This document shows positions 1-7,664 of a stretch of 64,000 bases of DNA, piece after piece. The first letter of the stretch is position 1; the number at the start of each line of letters is the position of its first letter. Origin of the DNA: Kastovskya adunca ATA6-11-RM4 (GTDB taxonomy: Bacteria > Cyanobacteriota > Cyanobacteriia > Cyanobacteriales > Coleofasciculaceae); the NCBI GenBank assembly GCA_019359445.1, contig JAHHHJ010000010.1, positions 62,001 to 126,000 of the forward strand, given 5' to 3'. The notes beneath the pieces are model-generated. The model saw only the letters and a program-made list of their open reading frames with translations, made no database searches and was not told the DNA's origin. The position numbers were made by a program, and so were the translations under genes.

Positions 1-1
1 T

Positions 2-517
2 CAGTTAGTCGCTTCCATCCTAGTTGTGTACGGGTTTGGGATGTTTGTTTACCTGGGGCGTGATGTGATCGTGCGGGTGTTTTATGCCTTGGGAGATGGC
101 GAGACGCCGTTTCGGGTTAGCGCCGTTAGCATCTTTCTCAATGCCTTGCTTGCTTATCTGTTTGTCAGACCGTTTGGCGCACCGGGTTTAGTGATGGCAA
201 CCGTAGGCGTCAATCTTTTCTCCATGCTGGTGCTGATGTGGCTGCTGAACCGCAAACTGAATGGCTTACCCTGGCGGGAGTGGAGTTTGCCAATTCTGGC
301 GCTGACAGGTAGTAGCTTCCTAGCAGGGATTGCCAGTTGGGGCGTCAGTTGGGGATTACAACGAACCTTTGGCAGCAGTGGCTTACTATCGCAGTTGTTG
401 CAGTTGAGTGTAGCGGGATTAGTCGGTTTGGGAGTATTTGCCCTATTGGCTACGCGGATGAATTTGCCAGAAGTGGATATCTTTGTGGCTCGCATCCGGC
501 AGAAGTTTGGGAGATAG
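2..517 (+). CDS. murJ: MurJ/MviN lipid II flippase, C-terminal part (cut by window edge)
   Basis: The frame is open from the first bases of the window, so only the last 171 codons are present. The segment begins in a transmembrane helix and continues with LGRDVIVRVFYALGDGETPF, a stretch characteristic of MurJ (MviN) proteins, followed by three or four more hydrophobic helices and a short basic tail. MurJ is the inner-membrane flippase that moves lipid II to the periplasmic face for peptidoglycan synthesis. An internal GTG at 26 is not a credible start because the homology-like sequence runs through it. The next gene lies on the opposite strand, so this is the end of its transcription unit. 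Family assignment is by recognised sequence. Confidence 0.9.
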   Translation, partial: QLVASILVVYGFGMFVYLGRDVIVRVFYALGDGETPFRVSAVSIFLNALLAYLFVRPFGAPGLVMATVGVNLFSMLVLMWLLNRKLNGLPWREWSLPILALTGSSFLAGIASWGVSWGLQRTFGSSGLLSQLLQLSVAGLVGLGVFALLATRMNLPEVDIFVARIRQKFGR

Positions 518-682
518 ATTTTTGGGTGGGGTGAAGTTAAAGTGCGATCGCGCTTCATCTTCACCTCAAGTAACTCTAGCGAGTCAGTCTCAGGCTCCAG
601 ACCAGTTTGAAAGGCATCATCCGGGCAAATCAAACTCGCAACTAAATTAGTGCAATGCCGAACTGACACTGAGGAGCAAGGC

Positions 683-1324
683 TTAAAACACCATTTTGGA
701 AGCTCTTGTCCCCACCAAACAGGCTCGATCGAAGTCCACCCCGCTCAAGTTAGCGTTGTCTAACTCTGCACATAGCAGATTTGCCCCGATGAGATTAGCT
801 CCCGCCAGGTTCGCCCCGCGCAAATCGGCTTCCTCAAGGTTGGCTTCAGTCAAACTTGCGCCACGTAAGTCAGCTTCAGACAAATTGGCACCTTTGAGAT
901 TCGCCTTGTTGAGATTGGCACCCCGCAGTTCGGCACCCCGGAGATCAACGCCTTGCAGGTTGACGCCCATTAAGTTCGCGCCACTTAAGAACGCCCCAGA
1001 AAAGGAAGATTGAGAAAGCTTTGCCCCCATTAAATTTGCACCTCGCAGGTTGCTCCCGCGCAAGTCGGCGCTAGTCAAATCCGCTTGCATCAAGTTGGCT
1101 CCCAACAAGTGCGCTCGCAAATCAGTAGCGGTGAGTCTTGCCCCAACCAAGTTTGCCCCATCTAATTTTGCCCCATTGAGATTGCCACCAGAAAAGTTGG
1201 TGCCGATTAATGTTGCCCCAGCGAGATTAATGCCCTCTAACTGGCAGCCAGAAAGGTCTTCATCTTCTAAATCTGCTCCGGGAAGTTGCTTGAGTTGCCC
1301 CGCTCGAATTGCTTCAATTTTCAT
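683..1324 (-). CDS. Pentapeptide-repeat protein
   Basis: The 213-residue product consists, from about residue 20 to 205, of roughly 35 tandem pentapeptides of the form A(D/N)LXX, for example LRGANLMGAKL and NLKGANLSEADL. Such repeats fold into a right-handed quadrilateral beta-helix. The first 20 residues (MKIEAIRAGQLKQLPGADLE) form a short non-repeat cap. No signal peptide or membrane segment is visible, so a cytoplasmic protein is likely. Pentapeptide-repeat proteins are abundant in cyanobacteria and most have no known function; nothing here points to a specific partner. The neighbour at 1381-2787 is on the same strand 56 bp upstream, so the two might be co-transcribed. Long open frames on the opposite strand are a by-product of the repeat codons. 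Confidence 0.9.
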   Translation of the reverse strand: MKIEAIRAGQLKQLPGADLEDEDLSGCQLEGINLAGATLIGTNFSGGNLNGAKLDGANLVGARLTATDLRAHLLGANLMQADLTSADLRGSNLRGANLMGAKLSQSSFSGAFLSGANLMGVNLQGVDLRGAELRGANLNKANLKGANLSEADLRGASLTEANLEEADLRGANLAGANLIGANLLCAELDNANLSGVDFDRACLVGTRASKMVF

Positions 1325-1380
1325 CAGTCGTCCTTAGTGTGTTTCAGCTTTTTTTAGTTAATTTTCATCCTTGATAGCTT

Positions 1381-2787
1381 TCAAGTCTTTTTTGTTACGG
1401 CGTTCAGTTGCGCCTTTTCGTGGGGATGGGAGTCAAGCAGCCACATCCCTGCGGCAATTTTAGGTTGATTAGTTTGCAAGTCCATTCCCTGCTGCATCCC
1501 CATCACCATCAGAGCCAAGGTATCGACTAATTTGGGGTCAAAGGCTTGACCAGATTGAGATTGACACTCGGCTAGGGATTGGGATAGGGCTTCCTCTCGG
1601 CTGAGAGATTGTTCAGCTTTACGAATCTGGTTAACGCGTCGCTGAAAGTCTGCCACCAGAGCCAGGATTCTCGACTCCAAAGGAATCGCATCATAGGCTA
1701 AAGCACCGGGAGTGCCGCTACCATCCCACCACTCGGTTTGGTGGGTGATGATTTGCGCGATCGCCGTCATCTGGGGCATAGCTCGCAGTGCCTGCACACT
1801 AGGTAGCAGTTGGCAACACGGTGCCATCTCCTCGGTTGATTCTTCAGACTCCGAGGGGATTTCTGAACGCATTGATGGCACTAAAGCGTGTATTAAAGCC
1901 GCGAGGCGCAACCGCTTTAATTGCCAAGCGGGTAAATCCAAAAGCTGCCCCATTGTTTCTGCCATTGTCGCTACTTCCGCTGTGGAGAGCGAATTGTCCG
2001 TATTAGCTTGATCCATCAGCTGCGCCATCCGCAGAAATGCCTGGATTTCATTGGATACCAAATTGTCACCCAATGCCTGCTCGTAGATGGCAGAGGCTTC
2101 TGCCTTAGTACCATGAGGCTCAGCTAAAATCTGCTCACTGTTTTGCAGATAATCCACCACCTGATGAACAACTACACCCAAATCATCGCGGGGTTCAGTG
2201 CCAACCTTTGCCGTCAGCTGCTGCATCTGAGCCGTTAAACTCTGCTGCAACTCTGGGTTATAACGACCGATATGAGCGATCGCTATTTCCACTGTCTCCT
2301 GCACCAAATCCGGCTCAAACGTCCAGAAGCCATAGAACTTGCGCTTAATATCCTCACTCGGTACTCCAGCCATACCGTAGTCGCCGTCTGATAATTCCTG
2401 ACACAACACCATCGCGGTGTAGGTCGGTGAAAAAACGATCAAGTGCCACTCTTGAGCAACGGGATCAACTGGATCTAAGCTCACCAGATCCACGTTCTCC
2501 CGTTGGCTCGTGGGATGCTCGGCAAAGCCTGACTCCGCTGCTGCCATAATCGCCACATGAGTGGTTTTCTCGGCAATTTCTCCGTACCGATCCGCCTCCT
2601 CAAGGTACCACTTGCCCCGCTGAAAGGCTGCAATCATTAAGGGCGAACTGTTCGACTTCAAAATGAAGTCTTCCAAGGCGTGACACAAGGCAACTAGAGT
2701 GTTCTTGTAATACACCCCAAAGTTCAGGGGTCGTTTACTATCTTGATGAGCGGCTTCTAGTTGTTGGAGAATCGAACCTTCTAGCAT
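1381..2787 (-). CDS. DICT-domain sensor with degenerate HD-GYP-like domain
   Basis: The 468-residue protein has two parts. Residues 1-190 resemble the DICT sensory domain found in cyanobacterial signalling proteins. Residues about 260-440 resemble an HD-GYP phosphohydrolase: WWDGSGTPGALAYDAIPLES followed by RILALVADF corresponds to the GYP-side signature (usually WDGSGYP, G, IPL, ARI, VAD). The usual AALLHDIGK motif is replaced by LRLAALIHALVPS, so the aspartate of the metal-binding HD pair is missing and the GYP triplet reads GTP. I infer a regulatory or c-di-GMP-binding role rather than hydrolysis. No membrane segments are seen. It ends 56 bp before the pentapeptide-repeat gene on the same strand. 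The domain calls are by motif only. Confidence 0.75.
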   Translation of the reverse strand: MLEGSILQQLEAAHQDSKRPLNFGVYYKNTLVALCHALEDFILKSNSSPLMIAAFQRGKWYLEEADRYGEIAEKTTHVAIMAAAESGFAEHPTSQRENVDLVSLDPVDPVAQEWHLIVFSPTYTAMVLCQELSDGDYGMAGVPSEDIKRKFYGFWTFEPDLVQETVEIAIAHIGRYNPELQQSLTAQMQQLTAKVGTEPRDDLGVVVHQVVDYLQNSEQILAEPHGTKAEASAIYEQALGDNLVSNEIQAFLRMAQLMDQANTDNSLSTAEVATMAETMGQLLDLPAWQLKRLRLAALIHALVPSMRSEIPSESEESTEEMAPCCQLLPSVQALRAMPQMTAIAQIITHQTEWWDGSGTPGALAYDAIPLESRILALVADFQRRVNQIRKAEQSLSREEALSQSLAECQSQSGQAFDPKLVDTLALMVMGMQQGMDLQTNQPKIAAGMWLLDSHPHEKAQLNAVTKKT

Positions 2788-2929
2788 TGTTTCTAATTGA
2801 CTAATGAGGATGAATATTAGGCGTCTATCCCAAAAAGATAGGTTGAAAGTATTTTTAACCGCAGATAAACGCCGATGAGATTTCAGGTGGGAGCAGGACG
2901 TTGAGCAGGGAGTTAGAGATGTTTAAAGA

Positions 2930-4507
2930 TTAGCGCCCTACGGCTGTTAGCTGTTTTTTCTCTTTGGGTTCAACGGGGGCACTTAGGGCTTCTTCTAAGT
3001 CGGCACAACCGAGGCGTTCTTCAAGAATCTGCATCACTTCTCGTCCAAAGTCGTTGGGATTTTGCCGCCACGCCTGGAGACAAACTTCCCCAAAGAAGGA
3101 GCCAAGCGGTTCTGGGTTCCAAAGTAATTTCTTCGCTGTCCAAGGCATCAAACTCATGGGGTCGTAACCGGGTTTGAGCATGTCATTTTTAAAGGCATAC
3201 TCTTCTAAGTGAGTATGTGGTTGTAAGCCGATGAAGAAGATGGCGGGTTCTACTTTGTCGGCACCAAAAATCCGCTCTAATTCCCGGTGATAGGCAAGGG
3301 TTTGGCGAATCGTTTCGGGGCGTTCGTCAATCACGTTAAAGGAGTAGTTGACAGAGACTAAATCGTTGAAGCCTGCGGCTTTGAGGTCACGACAGTTTTC
3401 CAGAACGGTTCGCAGGTTGTACCCCATCCGCATCTTCCTTACCAGTTCTTGAGAGCCGCTGGTGATGCCGATTTCAAAGTAGTTCATTCCGGTTTTCACC
3501 ATCAACTCGCACAACTGCGGGGTGAGGTTATCTGCCCGGATGTAGGCAGCCCAATGGATATCTGTCATGCCGGAGTCAACAATTTTTTGCAACAGTTCTA
3601 TCGCATCATCCATGTATTTCCGCGCTGGGATAAACTGAGCATCGGTGAACCAGAAGTTGCGAATGCCCCGATCATAGAGTTGGCGCATTTCGGCAACGAC
3701 TTCATCAGCGGGGTTGATGCGGACTTGTTTACCTTCGACAACGGTGTAGATGCAGTAGCAGCAGTTGTGGGGACAGCCGCGTTTTGTTTGTACGCCGATA
3801 TAAAAGTCTTGGTCTTGTAGGTAGTATTGAAATTCTGACCAGATGCTACTGATGTAGTCGTAGTTGCAGGCGGTTTTTTCAATGGGGGTGGGCCATTCGT
3901 GGATTAAGCGATCGCGCGGCTGGCTGTCTCCCGCAATGTAACAGCGATCGCTGCTGAGATCTTCCCCACGCAGAATTTTCTCTAGCAGGGTTTCGCCTTC
4001 ACCCACAGAAACAATCGTGCCTTTGGGTACCTTATTTCCCAATTGCTCATAAAATACGCTAACTGCACCGCCACCAATAACTGCACGAGCATCGCTGTGG
4101 TAGCGTTGGGCGCGTTTTAACCCCCGCTTGATTAATCCCAAATTGCGCCAGAGTTCGGTGTAGTAGGATGCAGCCAAACGTAGTCCACCCAAGGCTCCCC
4201 GCAGTTTTATGAAGGGATGGGTAGCGTAGTAAAATTCAAAGGCATTTTGCAGGGGGTTGCCGCCTCTGCCACCTACTGGAGCATAGATTTGAATATCTCG
4301 CCAGGAAAATACCAGTAGCGTTGGCTGAAATTCATCTATACATTCATCTAATGCTTGCTTGAAATCTAACGGTGGTACTGCACCCAGGTCAAAGATGCGC
4401 TGTTCTACTTCTGGAAACAGCTTGTGGACGTGATCGGCTAGGTAAACGACACCGATTGGAAAGATTGGGTTGCAGGGAAGGCGAACATAGAGGATTTTCT
4501 GTGGCAT
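2930..4507 (-). CDS. B12-binding-type radical SAM protein, PSII high-light acclimation family
   Basis: The 525-residue protein has an N-terminal cobalamin-binding-like region (residues 1-190, starting MPQKILYVRLPCNPIFPIGV) and a radical SAM core. The [4Fe-4S]-cluster motif CX3CX2C is present as RGCPHNCCYC, with cysteines at about 245, 249 and 252. Downstream segments FWFTDAQF, YFEIGITSGSQ and VSVNYSFNVIDE match the radical SAM barrel. Length and sequence fit the cyanobacterial group annotated as photosystem II high-light acclimation radical SAM proteins; the substrate is unknown to me. It is monocistronic as far as can be seen, with no terminator hairpin recognised at its 3' end. Radical SAM assignment is secure; the subfamily label is from memory of the family. 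Confidence 0.85.
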   Translation of the reverse strand: MPQKILYVRLPCNPIFPIGVVYLADHVHKLFPEVEQRIFDLGAVPPLDFKQALDECIDEFQPTLLVFSWRDIQIYAPVGGRGGNPLQNAFEFYYATHPFIKLRGALGGLRLAASYYTELWRNLGLIKRGLKRAQRYHSDARAVIGGGAVSVFYEQLGNKVPKGTIVSVGEGETLLEKILRGEDLSSDRCYIAGDSQPRDRLIHEWPTPIEKTACNYDYISSIWSEFQYYLQDQDFYIGVQTKRGCPHNCCYCIYTVVEGKQVRINPADEVVAEMRQLYDRGIRNFWFTDAQFIPARKYMDDAIELLQKIVDSGMTDIHWAAYIRADNLTPQLCELMVKTGMNYFEIGITSGSQELVRKMRMGYNLRTVLENCRDLKAAGFNDLVSVNYSFNVIDERPETIRQTLAYHRELERIFGADKVEPAIFFIGLQPHTHLEEYAFKNDMLKPGYDPMSLMPWTAKKLLWNPEPLGSFFGEVCLQAWRQNPNDFGREVMQILEERLGCADLEEALSAPVEPKEKKQLTAVGR

Positions 4508-4843
4508 TGGGGATTTTGTGTTAAGGATTTTTGGATTTATATAAGTCTTCAGTACAGTACTGTCGGGAGGATGAGGATTAGAGCTGCAACTTGCTTTAAC
4601 TTTTCTGGGCAGTTTTAGGTTTCATCAAGATTGAACGCGATCGCTAGTCCAACTTGTACCAAGATTCTGAGAGAATTTTTCATATAACTTAACTTTAACA
4701 AGATTACTAGCTTCTCTCAACCTTCGCTGGTTGGGCATTGCTTGGCAGTTGAGGGACGATTCCGCTCAAAGCGGATAGCACCGCTGCACAGGATTTTGAT
4801 TGTCAGTACTTTATCAAGCTTGCTGAGCAGCAGGATTGACAGT
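4508..4843. other. Intergenic region between divergent genes
   Basis: This 336-bp spacer separates the radical SAM gene (minus) from the Rpn-type gene (plus), so it must carry both promoters. A 10-bp palindrome ACAGTACTGT lies near 4555-4564 and a small hairpin TCCGCT-caa-AGCGGA at 4761-4775. An open frame runs upstream of the Rpn gene from 4742, but its residues do not resemble the family and I do not count it as coding. No clear promoter consensus was identified. Confidence 0.5.
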
Positions 4844-5665
4844 GTGAAAACCGACACCATTTTTTATAGTCTGTTTCAGTCGTTTCCCGGTATCTTCTTT
4901 GAACTGATTAACCAACCTCTAGCAGAAGCAAATGCTTACGAATTCACTTCCCGTGAAGTTAAGCAACTTGCCTTCCGCTTGGATGGTTTATTTTTACCCA
5001 CTACCAACGACGTAGAAAAACCGTTTTATGTGGTTGAAGTGCAGTTTCAACCCGACGAGGATTTGTACTACCGCTTATTTGGCGAACTTTTCCTCTACTT
5101 GAGGCAATACAAACCGCGATCGCCTTGGCGCGTTGTCGTCATCTACCCGCATCGTGATGTAGAAAGAAACCAGTCGCTACAATTTAGTGAAATTTTGGCA
5201 CTAAATCGAGTCAGACGCATTTATTTGAATGAGCTAGGGGACGCGGCGGAGAACTCCTTAGGAGTAGGTGTTGTCAAGTTAGTGATTGAGTCGGAAGAGG
5301 CGGCGGTTGAACAGGCGAAGCGCTTAATTGAGCAAGCAAGACAACAGATTACTGATGAAGCCACCAAGCGCGAACTGATCGATTTAATTGAGACAATAAT
5401 TGTTTATAAACTACCGAAAAAAAGCCGCGAGGAGATTGAAGCGATGTTGAATCTAAGTGAGTTAAAACAAACGCGGGTATATCAGGAAGCTTTAGAGGAA
5501 GGTAAGCAGGAAGGTAAACAGGAAGGTAAGCAGGAAGGTAAGTTAGAAGCCATACCACGAATGCTCCGGTTGGGTTTGACTTTAGAGATCATTGCCCAGT
5601 CGTTGGATTTACCTTTAGAACTAGTTCAGCAAACAGCACAGCAGTATAGTGACGAGCTTGATTAA
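4844..5665 (+). CDS. Rpn/PD-(D/E)XK nuclease-family protein (DUF2887-like)
   Basis: I place the start at the GTG at 4844 (VKTDTIFYSLFQSFPG), giving 273 residues, because this is the usual N-terminus of the family and an AGGA lies about 8 nt upstream. The nuclease-like core shows LAFRLDGLFLP and then VVEVQFQPDE, a D...ExQ arrangement typical of the Rpn (recombination-promoting nuclease / putative transposase) PD-(D/E)XK fold. The C-terminus has a run of EGKQ repeats and ends in a helix-turn-helix-like segment (LGLTLEIIAQSLDLPLELVQQ). Such proteins are multicopy in cyanobacteria; they are not flanked by inverted repeats here, so this is not an insertion sequence. Cellular role is uncertain. Confidence 0.8.
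   Translation: MKTDTIFYSLFQSFPGIFFELINQPLAEANAYEFTSREVKQLAFRLDGLFLPTTNDVEKPFYVVEVQFQPDEDLYYRLFGELFLYLRQYKPRSPWRVVVIYPHRDVERNQSLQFSEILALNRVRRIYLNELGDAAENSLGVGVVKLVIESEEAAVEQAKRLIEQARQQITDEATKRELIDLIETIIVYKLPKKSREEIEAMLNLSELKQTRVYQEALEEGKQEGKQEGKQEGKLEAIPRMLRLGLTLEIIAQSLDLPLELVQQTAQQYSDELD
5498..5545 (+). repeat. 12-bp in-frame tandem repeat inside the Rpn-type gene
   Basis: Four consecutive 12-bp units of GAAGGTAAGCAG (two exact, one with one change, the last GAAGGTAAGTTA) encode EGKQ-EGKQ-EGKQ-EGKL. The unit length keeps the frame, so slippage would change protein length without a frameshift. Confidence 0.9.
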
Positions 5666-5958
5666 GATGAGATGCTGTTTTATCTTTATTGTTTGCGATC
5701 GCCTTCGGCTCGTTCTCGAAGGAGTAAATAGTCGCCTCAATTGTGGCATGGGTACTAAAATACAATACCCCTGTGCCAGATGAGGACGCTCAACCTGTGT
5801 TTCTGTTTGGGGGATGAAAATTGCCCAGACTAACAGGAGGCGATCGCTTTGTCTATCGCTGGTACTTAACTTTTCTTGCCAGATACAAAAATCCCGCACT
5901 CGCGTCTTGCGACTAAAGGGCGGGAGGCTACCAAAAGAAGACAACTAAATTCTATAGG
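5666..5958. other. Convergent spacer between Rpn-type gene and ychF
   Basis: The 293-bp spacer lies between two convergent genes. It contains a HIP1-related GCGATCGC site and, near its right end, the candidate ychF terminator at 5887-5924. No further coding signal was recognised. Confidence 0.5.
5887..5924 (-). terminator. Candidate rho-independent terminator of ychF
   Basis: Read on the minus strand, CCCGC (5924-5920) and GCGGG (5897-5893) can pair around an inner TCGC/GCGA stem, and the hairpin is followed by ATTTTTG. It lies 35 bp past the ychF stop. The stem is interrupted, so strength is uncertain. Confidence 0.5.
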
Positions 5959-7050
5959 TTACACATTAAACCGGAAGAGCATCACATCCCCTTCTTGGAC
6001 GACGTACTCCTTCCCTTCACTGCGTACTAAACCTTTTTCCTTCGCCGCATTCATTGCACCTGTGGCGACGAGGTCTTTGTAAGCAACGGTTTCGGCGCGA
6101 ATGAATCCGCGCTCAAAGTCAGTATGAATTACCCCTGCGGCTTGAGGAGCGACCATTCCCGATTGGATTGTCCAGGCGCGGGTTTCTTTGGGCCCTGTGG
6201 TGAAGTAGGTACGTAAGCCCAAGAGTTCGTAAGTAGCGCGGATTAAAGATTTTAAGCCGCCTTCTTCAACCCCCAAAGATTCCAGAAATTCGCCGCGTTC
6301 TGCTTGGGGTAATTCGATCAGTTCTGCTTCGACTTGAGCGGAAACCACGACAACTTGGGCATTTTCTTGGGCAGCAATTTGCTTAACTTGCTCTACCCAT
6401 TGATTACCCGTCGCTAAGTCATCTTCTGAAACGTTGGTGGCGTAGATAATGGGCTTACTGGTGAGTAATCCTAAAGTAGCGATCGCGTTCATTTCCTCTT
6501 CAGTAAAACCCATTTGCCGCACGGGTTTACCTTCATTAAGATCAACGATTAACTTCTCCAAGATTTCCAGTTCTACTTGAGCTTCTTTACTGGAACGCGC
6601 TTGCTTGCGAACACGATCAATCCGCCGATCAACTTGCGCTAAATCAGCTAAAGCTAGTTCTAAGTTAATTACTTCAATGTCGCGCACCGGATCGATGGAA
6701 CCGGAAACGTGGATGATGTCCTCATTTTCAAAGCAGCGCACGACATGAACGATCGCATCCACTTCCCGGATATTGGCAAGAAACTGGTTTCCCAGCCCTT
6801 CTCCCTTGCTAGCCCCCTTCACTAAACCCGCAATATCAACAAACTCAACGCGAGTTGGCACAATTTGGTCAGAGCTGGAAATTTTTGCCAGAACATCTAG
6901 GCGCTCATCCGGCACCGCCACAACACCAACATTCGGTTCGATCGTACAGAAGGGAAAGTTGGCAGCGTCCGCTTTAGCATTGGCAACTAGGGCATTAAAT
7001 AATGTAGATTTGCCAACATTAGGCAGTCCGACAATTCCGGCTCTTAACAT
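5959..7050 (-). CDS. ychF: Redox-regulated ATPase YchF (Obg-family)
   Basis: The 363-residue product begins MLRAGIVGLPNVGKSTLFNA, with the P-loop GLPNVGKS at residues 8-15, followed by the DIAGLVKGASKGEGLGNQFL switch II region characteristic of YchF/OLA1 proteins. The C-terminal part contains the TGS-like segment ending EGDVMLFRFNV. YchF belongs to the Obg GTPase superfamily but prefers ATP and associates with ribosomes. Length and both termini match the family. The gene reads away from the decarboxylase gene, and a small proline-rich open frame lies 44 bp upstream on the same strand. Confidence 0.97.
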   Translation of the reverse strand: MLRAGIVGLPNVGKSTLFNALVANAKADAANFPFCTIEPNVGVVAVPDERLDVLAKISSSDQIVPTRVEFVDIAGLVKGASKGEGLGNQFLANIREVDAIVHVVRCFENEDIIHVSGSIDPVRDIEVINLELALADLAQVDRRIDRVRKQARSSKEAQVELEILEKLIVDLNEGKPVRQMGFTEEEMNAIATLGLLTSKPIIYATNVSEDDLATGNQWVEQVKQIAAQENAQVVVVSAQVEAELIELPQAERGEFLESLGVEEGGLKSLIRATYELLGLRTYFTTGPKETRAWTIQSGMVAPQAAGVIHTDFERGFIRAETVAYKDLVATGAMNAAKEKGLVRSEGKEYVVQEGDVMLFRFNV

Positions 7051-7094
7051 AGCAATTTGTAGCGTGTAGGGTCAGTTGGAGAAGAGAAATTTAA

Positions 7095-7328
7095 CTATTT
7101 TACTGAGGTTCGGGAATCGGTTGAGGAATCGGGTACGGCAGGTTGGGGAACGGGAGCGGGTACGGCAGGTTGGGGAATGGGTGTTGGTATGGGCTGAGGA
7201 ACGGGACTGGGTACAGGTTCGGGGGAGGGGGAGGGAGTTGGTTGCGGATTGGGTGAGGGTAAGGGATTTGGTTCAGTCGAGGGAATTTCCGGAGGGTTGG
7301 GTTGAGGAGTTGGGCTAATAATCATCAT
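7095..7328 (-). CDS. Proline-rich low-complexity open frame (uncertain)
   Basis: This 77-codon frame encodes almost only proline with N, Q, S, V and E (for example NPLPSPNPQPTPSPSPEPVP). It begins MMIISPTPQP and ends DSSTDSRTSVK. It is built from imperfect short repeats on a GGGxxx-rich strand, visible as repeats such as GGTACGGCAGGTTGGGGAA. No signal peptide or membrane segment is present. It sits 44 bp upstream of ychF in the same direction. It could be a small spacer-like protein, the remnant of a larger cell-wall-spanning protein's proline linker, or non-coding low-complexity DNA. I do not recognise a family. Confidence 0.3.
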   Translation of the reverse strand: MMIISPTPQPNPPEIPSTEPNPLPSPNPQPTPSPSPEPVPSPVPQPIPTPIPQPAVPAPVPQPAVPDSSTDSRTSVK

Positions 7329-7664
7329 CTCATTGGGTGACGTGACCCTCTTACAGTAAGGAAAAATCTCGACTTCTCACATCTCCAATTAGTTACACCC
7401 TTGATTGGTCTACTCTGAGATAGATATCCGGTGCTGGCTCAACAGCACACAGGTTAACTACTCTAACAGATGCCCCCTGTGTGCCGCCCAGAAATTTTTC
7501 GGAAAAACTTGTTTCTCTCTGGTCTGTTTGAATCTAAAACAGCCATGATGGCGTCATTGCCATCAAAGGATATAGAATTCTTTCTCTAGCCCCTATTTTC
7601 AAAGGTTCAGATGCATTTCCCTAACTAGCGAGAAGCGATCAACTTAACAATCGGTAGTTGCCGT
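7329..7664. other. Intergenic region upstream of the decarboxylase
   Basis: This 336-bp non-coding stretch separates the proline-rich frame (minus) from the decarboxylase (plus). It presumably holds divergent promoters, but I see no convincing -35/-10 pair, hairpin terminator or repeat in it. Confidence 0.4.

Noticed and set aside
154-669. 171-codon minus-strand frame across the murJ end
   Set aside because: It is antisense to murJ for most of its length, has no recognisable family and no start signal.
696-1337. Two long plus-strand frames (696-1013 and 1050-1337) opposite the pentapeptide-repeat gene
   Set aside because: They mirror the repeat codons of the minus-strand gene, give serine/alanine/proline-rich nonsense and have no ribosome-binding site.
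4742-4843. N-terminal extension of the Rpn-type gene from a TTG at 4742
   Set aside because: The extra residues do not resemble the family; the GTG at 4844 with an AGGA upstream gives the normal N-terminus.
4844-5665. Insertion sequence carrying the Rpn-type putative transposase
   Set aside because: No terminal inverted repeats or target duplications were seen around it; the family label does not imply a mobile element.
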